A stretch of 64,000 nt of DNA, from contig NZ_JODR01000017.1 in assembly GCF_000725885.1 (NCBI RefSeq), positions 181,716 to 245,715 on the forward strand, in the 5' to 3' direction. Origin of the DNA: Streptomyces albus subsp. albus. Lineage in GTDB: Bacteria > Actinomycetota > Actinomycetes > Streptomycetales > Streptomycetaceae. The position numbers and the translations under genes are program-made. The notes under the pieces are model-generated. The model made no database searches and was not told the DNA's origin. It saw nothing but the letters and a program-made list of their open reading frames with translations. Below are positions 16,832 through 23,377 of the stretch, in pieces; within the stretch, counting starts at the first letter, position 1, and the number at the start of each line of letters is the position of its first letter.

Positions 16832-16905
16832 CTGTTTTCGGGGGTCTGCTTTTCGGGGGGTCTGCTTTTCGGGGGTCTGCTTTCCGGGGTCTGCTTTCCG
16901 GGGGT
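16832..16905. repeat. Intergenic tandem repeat, ~15-bp unit x5
   Basis: Five copies of ctgcttttcgggggt-like units of 14, 16, 15, 14 and 15 bp in the 187-bp gap between two glycosyltransferase genes on the minus strand. The copies differ by one-base length changes in the G-run and by T/C changes. No ORF is supported here. Confidence 0.9.
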
Positions 16906-16945
16906 CCGCCGGGCGCTCCCGGGGCCGGGCGGTGGTGGCCCGGGG

Positions 16946-19726
16946 CTAGCGCAGGAAGCCGTCCAGCACATCGGCGGTGTAGCCGCCGTCGTGGTAGGTG
17001 CGTACGTACTCGACCGACTCCCGCGCCGTGCGGCGGGCCCCGTCGCGGTCGTCCAGCAGGGACTCCAGCGCGCTGCGCAGGGTGTTGGGCGTGGCGTTGA
17101 CGATGGGCGGCCGGACACCGACGGACTCGTGCAGCCGCTCGTCCAGGAACGCGATGACGGGCCGGCCGGCGGCCATGCCCTCGCAGGCGAACGTGCCGTA
17201 GGTGCCGACGGCGAACTGGTCCACGACGATGTCGGCGTCCTTGACCAGCTCCTGCACCTGGAGCCACGGCACGCCGGTCACCATGCGGAACTCGATCAGG
17301 CCGCGCCGGTCCAGCTCCTCCAGCACCGGCACCACCTGCTCGGTGCCCTTCGTCCAGCGTTTGGAGGGGGCGTGCACCACCACGGGGCGGGCGCGTTCCA
17401 TGGCGGGCCGTTCGCTCGCCCAGCCGTCCACGTCCACCACGAGCGGCGCCCAGCGGGCCCCGGGCAGCTCCTCCAGCAGGTCGGGGGTGGTGACGAACTG
17501 CGGAAGTCCGCTCTGGGCGGCCATCCGCCGGTTGCGGGCGCTCTTCTTGGCCAGCACCTGGAGGATGCGCTCGTCGGCGGCGTGGAAGAGGGAGTTCTCG
17601 TAGCGGCTCATGTGCCGCTCGGGGTCGCGCACGTCGCTGCCGTGCGCCAGCAGCGCCACCTTGATGCCGGCGGCCGACAGGGAGGGCAGGTCGTCGGAGA
17701 TGTGGCCGCCGTTGAGCCTGCCGAGCGCGGGGGTGAAGGAGTCGGCCAGATAGTGGGTGTAGGAGCCGAGCACGCGGCGGGCCCGCTCCAGCTGGAAGCC
17801 CAGATCGCCGGTGCGCTCCCCGATGGCGTAGATGTCGGCGGGGTAGATGACGCTCTGGTCGTGGGTCTGCATCAGCACTTCGGCCGACAGGTCCTGGCGC
17901 CGTTCGCACAGGGCGCGGGCGAACCCGGCCAGTTGCCCCGCGGAGTTGGCGCAGCCCATGCCGAGCCGTACCGGGGTGCTGCCCAGCGCCCGCCAGCCGG
18001 CCGGCAGCCCGCCGGGCGGGGCGGTCCCGGCGGGACGCGGCGTGCCGGAGGGGCCGAGGCCGGGCTGCTCGGAGACGGACCAGCACACCGTGCGGGGTGC
18101 CAGCCGGGCCGCGGACTCGGGTCCTGCCAGCCGTTCGTACAGGCGCAGCAGCCCGGCGGACTGCTGCTCCCAGGACAGCTCGTGCAGCAGTTCCTCGGTG
18201 ATCCGTCCGGCCAGCCGGGCGCGTGCGGCCAGTCCGCGCTGGACGGCGGCGACGAAGGAGGGTACGTCCTCGGTGACGAACACCTCGCCCACGCCGGTGC
18301 GTTCGACGAAGCCGCGCAGGGTCCGCACCCCGCTGGTGATCAGCGGCAGCCCCGCGTGCAGGTACTCGGCGGCCTTGGTGGGCAGCGAGATCTCGCAGTT
18401 GGGCACGTGGCGGAAGCAGATCAGGCCCAGGTCGGCGGAGGAGAGGTAGTCGGGCACCTGCTCCTGCGGCACGTAGGGCACCACGTGCACCCGTTCGCGT
18501 ACCCCGAGTTGCTCGGCGCGGAACAGCAGCCGCTGGAGGGTCGCGTTCGGTTTGGCGGCGGCGACCAGCGCCAGGTGGGCGTGCGGCAGTTCGGCCAGGC
18601 CCTCGACGGCGGTGTCCAGTCCGCGTTCGGGGCCGATCCACCCGGCGTAGACGAGCAGCGGCACGTCCTGGCTGAGCCCGCACGCGTCGCGTACCGACAC
18701 GCCCTCACCGGCGCGGGCGCTGACGGCTTCGCGGACGGGCGCGTTGGCGACGACCAGCGGGGTGTCGGGCAGCCGGTAGGCCTCCTGGAGGATGCCCGCG
18801 AGTTCGCCGGAGACGGTGACCACCGCGTCCGCCCGACCGATGTACTCCTCCTCCACGCCGGGGAACGCGGCGGCCCGTACCGCGTCGGGCCACTCGACGC
18901 CGCGGACGTACTCGTGCGCGTCGTACAGCCAGCGGGTGCGCAGCCCGCGGGCGCGGAGCCGGGCCGCACAGCGCGCCCCCACGGCGATCATGGTGATGTC
19001 GTTGGCGTGGATGACATCGGGTTCCAGCTCCTCGATCACCGGCCCGAACGCCAGGTCGAGATCGACGAGTTCGGGCCAGTCGCGGCGCCAGTCCCCGGTG
19101 GGCCGGGCCGCGCCGGACGCCGCGCGGCGCTCCCACTGGTAGAGGCGGCCCCGCCCCTTGTGCGCGTAGCGGCGCACCCGGACCCAGCCCTTGAGCGCCT
19201 CCCGGGCCAGTGCGGCGCGCGGCCCGGTGCCCTCGCCGGTCAGCCAGCCGGCGCGGGCCGACTGTTCGCGCACCCACGCCGCGTGCGCCGCGCGGGCCCG
19301 TACCCAGGCCGCGTCGTCGGGCAGCCCGAACTGGGTGATCCTGCTGCGCAGATGGGGGCGGCGCCGCTCGGCCGCCACGACGGCGCGCATGTGCGCGGCC
19401 ACCGGCACCTTGACGACCCGGACCGGGCCCAGCACCGACTCCTCGCGCCGTTTGGAAGAGCTGCGGCCCACCAGGGTCACGTCCCAGCCGGCCCGGGCGG
19501 CGGCGATGGCGGTCTTCTGGACCCGCGAGTCACCGGTGATGCCGTTGCCGACGACGACGGCCAGTCTGGGCCGGCCCGGACGGCGCCGCTCCCCGTCCGC
19601 CGGGCGGCCGTCCTTGGCGGGGGTGCCGTCGGCCGCCCCGTCGCCGAGCCGTGCCTCGGCCGCCTCGGGGGCCTGTGCGCTCCCGCGGCCGGCCGGGTAC
19701 CGCCCGGCCGCACCCGGCGGCCTCAT
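16946..19726 (-). CDS. Two-domain glycosyltransferase (GT4 plus second GT-B domain)
   Basis: A 926-aa protein with two GT-B units. Residues ~40-500 form a GT4 enzyme (VVVGNGITGDSRVQKTA, VIHANDITMIAVGARC, DAHEYVRGVEW, VYAGWIGPERGLD, LPTKAAEYLHAGLPLITS) closely related to the next gene. Residues ~555-925 carry a second unit with ADIYAIGERTGDLGF, VALLAHGSDVRD, VVHAPSKRWTKGTEQVV and YGTFACEGMAAGRPVIAF, a GT4-like carboxyl half. Between them is a Pro/Gly-rich linker. The ATG at 19726 overlaps the TGA of the Gfo/Idh gene (ATGA). One protein may add two sugars in sequence. Donors unknown. Confidence 0.86.
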   Translation of the reverse strand: MRPPGAAGRYPAGRGSAQAPEAAEARLGDGAADGTPAKDGRPADGERRRPGRPRLAVVVGNGITGDSRVQKTAIAAARAGWDVTLVGRSSSKRREESVLGPVRVVKVPVAAHMRAVVAAERRRPHLRSRITQFGLPDDAAWVRARAAHAAWVREQSARAGWLTGEGTGPRAALAREALKGWVRVRRYAHKGRGRLYQWERRAASGAARPTGDWRRDWPELVDLDLAFGPVIEELEPDVIHANDITMIAVGARCAARLRARGLRTRWLYDAHEYVRGVEWPDAVRAAAFPGVEEEYIGRADAVVTVSGELAGILQEAYRLPDTPLVVANAPVREAVSARAGEGVSVRDACGLSQDVPLLVYAGWIGPERGLDTAVEGLAELPHAHLALVAAAKPNATLQRLLFRAEQLGVRERVHVVPYVPQEQVPDYLSSADLGLICFRHVPNCEISLPTKAAEYLHAGLPLITSGVRTLRGFVERTGVGEVFVTEDVPSFVAAVQRGLAARARLAGRITEELLHELSWEQQSAGLLRLYERLAGPESAARLAPRTVCWSVSEQPGLGPSGTPRPAGTAPPGGLPAGWRALGSTPVRLGMGCANSAGQLAGFARALCERRQDLSAEVLMQTHDQSVIYPADIYAIGERTGDLGFQLERARRVLGSYTHYLADSFTPALGRLNGGHISDDLPSLSAAGIKVALLAHGSDVRDPERHMSRYENSLFHAADERILQVLAKKSARNRRMAAQSGLPQFVTTPDLLEELPGARWAPLVVDVDGWASERPAMERARPVVVHAPSKRWTKGTEQVVPVLEELDRRGLIEFRMVTGVPWLQVQELVKDADIVVDQFAVGTYGTFACEGMAAGRPVIAFLDERLHESVGVRPPIVNATPNTLRSALESLLDDRDGARRTARESVEYVRTYHDGGYTADVLDGFLR

Positions 19727-21006
19727 GCCGTGGCCTCCGCCACGCCCGTGCCGGTGGCGGTGGCCGCCGCCGGTCCGGTGTCCGCCCCGGCGCGGTGGGC
19801 GGGTGCCGGAGCGGAGCCGGTGGGCAGCACGGTGGCGGGCACCGTCACCGGCGCCGCCGGGTCGGGCGCGGGGCGCGCCCCGGCCGTCGTACGCGCCGCG
19901 TCCAGCACGGCCGCGGAGACCTCGACCGTGCGCAGGCCCTCGCGGGCGGTGACGATGCCGCCGTCGCCGTCCGGGGCACCGCCCGCGCGGACGGCGTCGC
20001 GGAACCGCTCGTGCTCGACGAGCAGCGGTTCCCGCTTGGGGAAGGCGTAGCGGACGGTGTCGCCCTCGGCCACACCGCGGAAGGCCCGCAGGGCCTCCCA
20101 CTCGGTGGCCTGGGCACCGTTGGCGTGGAAGGTCAGGTCGGCGGTGAGGGTGTCCGCGACGAAACAGCCGCGCTCCCCGGTGACGGCGGTGAAACGCTCC
20201 TTGAGCGGGCTGAGCCAGTTCACCAGATGGCTGACCATGGTGCCGTCGGTCAGCGTGCCGACGACCGCCACCATGTCCTCGTGGGGCCGGCCGCTCTTGG
20301 AGACGGTGCGCGCGGACAAGGACGCGTACGCCTGCCCGGTGATCCAGCTGGTGAGGTCGATGTCGTGGGTGGCCAGGTCCTTGACCACGCCGACGTCGGC
20401 GATCCGGTGCGGGAACGGCCCCTGCCGGCGGGTGACGACCTGGAAGACCTCGCCCAGCTCCCCCGCCTCCAGCCGGGAACGCAGCTGCTGGAGCGCCGGG
20501 TTGAACCGCTCCACATGCCCGACCCCCGCGACCAGGCCCCGCTCCTCGAACGCGGCCACCAGCCGCCGCGCGGCCCGCGCCGAGTGGGCCAGCGGCTTCT
20601 CGATGAGCGCGCACACGTCGTGCGCGGCCAGCCGCAGGCCGATCTCCTCGTGCAGTGCGGTGGGGCAGGCGACGACGGCATAGTCGACACCCAGCGCCAG
20701 CAGGTCGGCGACGTCCCGCAGCACCGGCACGCCGGTGCGGACGTGCAGGCTGCCGTGCGGGTCGCCGGCCGGATCGACGGCGCCGACGAACTCCACACCG
20801 TCGAGCGAGGCGAGGATGCGCGCGTGGTTGCGGCCCATCGCGCCCAGCCCGATGAGTCCGGCCCGCAGCGGTCGCGGCCCGCCCCGGGAGACCTCGCCCG
20901 CCGGTGCGGGTGCGGGGCCGCGCTCCGCGGGTCCCGGTGCGTCGGCCGTCCTGGGGGCGTTGGCGGTCGGTGCCGTGGTCGCCGTTCTGGCTCTCGTCGC
21001 CGTCAT
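19723..21006 (-). CDS. Gfo/Idh/MocA family dehydrogenase (WbpB/WlbA-like)
   Basis: A 427-aa NAD-dependent oxidoreductase. The Rossmann loop is GLIGLGAMGRNHARIL (~residue 50), the EKP motif is in CALIEKPLAHS, and GHVERFNPAL and KDLATHDIDLTSWITG lie in the C-terminal domain. In the Wbp/Wlb pathways this family oxidises C3 of UDP-GlcNAcA, which the coupled aminotransferase then aminates. The overlap with the aminotransferase gene (ATGA at 21003-21006) supports that pairing. The first ~45 residues and the last ~50 are Ala/Thr/Pro-rich tails not found in the core enzyme. Confidence 0.87.
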   Translation of the reverse strand: MTATRARTATTAPTANAPRTADAPGPAERGPAPAPAGEVSRGGPRPLRAGLIGLGAMGRNHARILASLDGVEFVGAVDPAGDPHGSLHVRTGVPVLRDVADLLALGVDYAVVACPTALHEEIGLRLAAHDVCALIEKPLAHSARAARRLVAAFEERGLVAGVGHVERFNPALQQLRSRLEAGELGEVFQVVTRRQGPFPHRIADVGVVKDLATHDIDLTSWITGQAYASLSARTVSKSGRPHEDMVAVVGTLTDGTMVSHLVNWLSPLKERFTAVTGERGCFVADTLTADLTFHANGAQATEWEALRAFRGVAEGDTVRYAFPKREPLLVEHERFRDAVRAGGAPDGDGGIVTAREGLRTVEVSAAVLDAARTTAGARPAPDPAAPVTVPATVLPTGSAPAPAHRAGADTGPAAATATGTGVAEATA

Positions 21007-22151
21007 CGGGTCACTCCCGCCTTGCCGGCCGCCCTGGTGACGGCCGCCACGATCTGGTCCAGGTCGCCCGGGGTGAGCGAGGGGTGCACGGGCAAGGAGA
21101 GCACCTCGGCCGCGGCCCGGTCGGTGACCGGGAGTTCGGCTCCCAGGTGCGCGTAGGGCTTCAGCCGGTGGATGGGGGTCGGGTAGTAGACGGCGCAGCC
21201 GACGCCCTCGGCCTCCAGGTGCCGGCGCACCGCGTCGCGGGCGGCGGCGCCGCCGGGCACCCGCACCGTGTACTGGTGGTAGACGTGCCGGGCGCCGTCG
21301 GCGACGTGGGGGGTCAGCAGGGGGCCGGCCAGTCCCGCGTCGAGCACCTTGGCGTTGGCGCGGCGCCGTTCCGTCCAGTCGGCGAGCCGTTCGAGCTGGA
21401 CGCGGCCGATGGCGGCGGCCACGTCCGTCATCCGCATGTTGGCGCCGACGATCTCGTTCTCGTAGCGCTGCTCCATGCCCTGGTTGCGCAGCAGCCGCAG
21501 GGTGCGGGCGCGGTCCTCGCCGGGGACGACGACCATGCCGCCCTCCAGGGCGTGCATGTTCTTGGTGGGGTAGAAGCTGAAGCACGCCGCGTCGCCGAAG
21601 GTGCCCACGGGCCGGCCGTGCAGGGCCGCCGCGTGCGCCTGGCAGGCGTCCTCGACGAGGGCCAGCCCGTGCCGTTGGGCGAGCTGGGTGAGCCGGCCCA
21701 TGGGCGCGGGGTGCCCGTACAGGTGCACGGGCATCAGTGCGGCGGTGCGCGGCCCGACGGCGTCGGCGGCGGCGTCCGGGTCGAGGCAGTAGGTGTCCGG
21801 GTCGATCTCCGCGAAGACGGGCTCGGCGCCGGCCAGCCGTACGGCGTTGGCGGTCGCCGCGAACGAGAAGGAGGGGACGACCACCTCGTCACCGGGCCCG
21901 ATCCCGAGCGCGAGCAGCGCCAGGTGCAGCGCGGAGGTGCCCGAGTTGACGGCCACGCAGGGGCGGCCCTCGACCAGGGCGGCGAACTCCTGCTCGAAGG
22001 CCGCCACTTCGGGTCCTTGCACGACCCGGCCGTCGCGCAGCACCCGCACGGCGGCGGCCACCTCGTCGTCCCCGATCACCGGTTTGGCGGCCGGGATCGC
22101 CCTCGTGGCGGCCGGCGCCGCGGACGCGCCGGCGCCCTGCGGCCCGTTCAT
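21003..22151 (-). CDS. DegT/DnrJ/EryC1 sugar aminotransferase (WbpE/WlbC-like)
   Basis: A 382-aa PLP-dependent nucleotide-sugar aminotransferase. Lys197 in SFYPTKNMHALEGG is the PLP lysine; VNSGTSALHLAL, PSFSFAATANAV and EDACQAHAA are the other family blocks, and the C-terminal VYYPTPIHRLKPY is typical. It would transfer an amino group to the 3-keto sugar made by the coupled Gfo/Idh enzyme. The start is set at the ATG at 22151 (GAAGAG close upstream); an in-frame ATG at 22172 with GGAGGGG is nearly as good and adds seven residues. Confidence 0.9.
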   Translation of the reverse strand: MNGPQGAGASAAPAATRAIPAAKPVIGDDEVAAAVRVLRDGRVVQGPEVAAFEQEFAALVEGRPCVAVNSGTSALHLALLALGIGPGDEVVVPSFSFAATANAVRLAGAEPVFAEIDPDTYCLDPDAAADAVGPRTAALMPVHLYGHPAPMGRLTQLAQRHGLALVEDACQAHAAALHGRPVGTFGDAACFSFYPTKNMHALEGGMVVVPGEDRARTLRLLRNQGMEQRYENEIVGANMRMTDVAAAIGRVQLERLADWTERRRANAKVLDAGLAGPLLTPHVADGARHVYHQYTVRVPGGAAARDAVRRHLEAEGVGCAVYYPTPIHRLKPYAHLGAELPVTDRAAAEVLSLPVHPSLTPGDLDQIVAAVTRAAGKAGVTR

Positions 22152-22214
22152 GTCTCTTCGCAGCCCTTGCATGGCGGATGTGCCCCTCCGGGTCCCCGGC
22201 AGTGTCGTCCTATG

Positions 22215-22265
22215 TGGACCCGCATCCACCGCGCATATAGCACTATGAGCCTACAAATCACCCGG
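22215..22265 (-). promoter_or_regulatory. AT-rich probable promoter region of the aminotransferase operon
   Basis: A stretch of markedly lower GC just upstream of the aminotransferase gene (on the minus strand it includes gatttgtag and ctatatg) stands out from its surroundings. No well-spaced -35/-10 pair can be fixed, so this is only a likely promoter location. Confidence 0.35.
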
Positions 22266-22290
22266 TCTGCCTACAGGGTGGCGGCTCAGC

Positions 22291-22436
22291 CGTCCCCGTC
22301 CCCCTCGCCTCCGTCTCCCTCGGCCACGGCCTGCCACAGCGTCACCGCGCCGGAAGGCGGTGGAGGCTCACTCGTCCCCGTCCCCCTCGCCCCCGTTCCC
22401 CTCGGCCACGGCCTGCCGCAGCGTCACCGCGCCGGA
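22291..22436. repeat. 64-bp duplication of the 3' end of the acetyltransferase gene
   Basis: 22373-22436 (inside the acetyltransferase C-terminus) and 22291-22354 (just past its stop) match at 60 of 64 bases. The copies are 82 bp apart, so the second is out of phase with the first. It looks like a partial tandem duplication that supplied or displaced the stop codon. Confidence 0.85.
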
Positions 22437-23084
22437 CGCGTCCGCCGCTCCCTCCCGCTGCTCCTCGTAGCGCTCACCCGTGACCGGGCACTCCCACATC
22501 CCGGCGCGGCCCGGCAGCTCCCGCAGGCGTACCCCGGCCCTGCCCACCCAGCCGACACGCCGCGCGGGCACCCCCACCACCAGGGCGAAGTCCGGCACAT
22601 CGGCGGTCACCACGGCGCCCGCCGCCACCATCGCCCACCGCCCGATCCGGACCGGCGCCACACACACGGCACGCGCCCCGAGGGAAGCGCCCTCCGCGAC
22701 GGTCACCCCCACCGCCTCCCAGTCCCCCGCCCGCTTGAGCGCGCCGTCCGGGTCCACGGCGCGCGGGGCGCGGTCGTTGGTGAGCACGACGGCGGGACCG
22801 ACGAACACCCCGTCGGCGAGCTCGGCCGGCTCGTAGAGGAGGGCGTGGTTCTGCACCTTGCAGCGCGCCCCGACACGGACGCCCGCACCGATGTAGGCGC
22901 CGCGCCCGATGACGCACTCCGCACCCAGCACCGCCCCCTCCCGCACCTGCGCCAGCTCCCAGACGGTGGTGCCGTCCCCGACGACGGCATCCGGAGAGAC
23001 CTGCGCCCCGGGCATGGCACGGAAGGGCCGGCGCGGCGGCTGCGGGGAGGAGGCCGGATGGGCGGTCGCGTCGATGGTGCTCAT
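22368..23084 (-). CDS. Left-handed beta-helix acyltransferase (WbpD/WlbB-like N-acetyltransferase)
   Basis: A 238-aa protein of hexapeptide repeats (VVGDGTTVWELAQVREGAVLG, IGRGAYIGAGVRVGARCKVQ, IGRWAMVAAGAVV), the UDP-3-amino-sugar N-acetyltransferase family. FVGPAVVLTNDRAPRA is characteristic of WbpD/WlbB-type enzymes. It would acetylate the 3-amino group to give UDP-2,3-diacetamido-glucuronic acid. The ATG at 23084 has AGGAAGTGAG upstream. It is the first gene of the minus-strand block. About 200 bp separate it from the aminotransferase, so a second promoter there is possible. The acidic C-terminus (EGNGGEGDGDE) is partly duplicated just downstream. Confidence 0.88.
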   Translation of the reverse strand: MSTIDATAHPASSPQPPRRPFRAMPGAQVSPDAVVGDGTTVWELAQVREGAVLGAECVIGRGAYIGAGVRVGARCKVQNHALLYEPAELADGVFVGPAVVLTNDRAPRAVDPDGALKRAGDWEAVGVTVAEGASLGARAVCVAPVRIGRWAMVAAGAVVTADVPDFALVVGVPARRVGWVGRAGVRLRELPGRAGMWECPVTGERYEEQREGAADASGAVTLRQAVAEGNGGEGDGDE

Positions 23085-23377
23085 GGGCTCACTTCCTGTA
23101 CGACAGCGGGGAAGGGACGCGGAGCCGCCCGGAGCACCGGCCGGCACACGGCCGCCTCCCGGCTCACGCCGGTGGCGGCCCGCGGCCCCGTCGGCGGGGG
23201 CCGCTCCGCGAGTACGCCGAAGGATGGCCGCCCCCGGCCGCGCCTGCCGCCCGGCGCGCCGCACGGTGGGTCTCCCGTCGGCCGTGCGGGTCCCCCCGTC
23301 CGCCGCCCGGGTGAGCCGGGCACGGCCCGCGCGCCGCGGCCGAGGCCACCGCGCGGGGCAGGGGGATGGTGGGCGGT

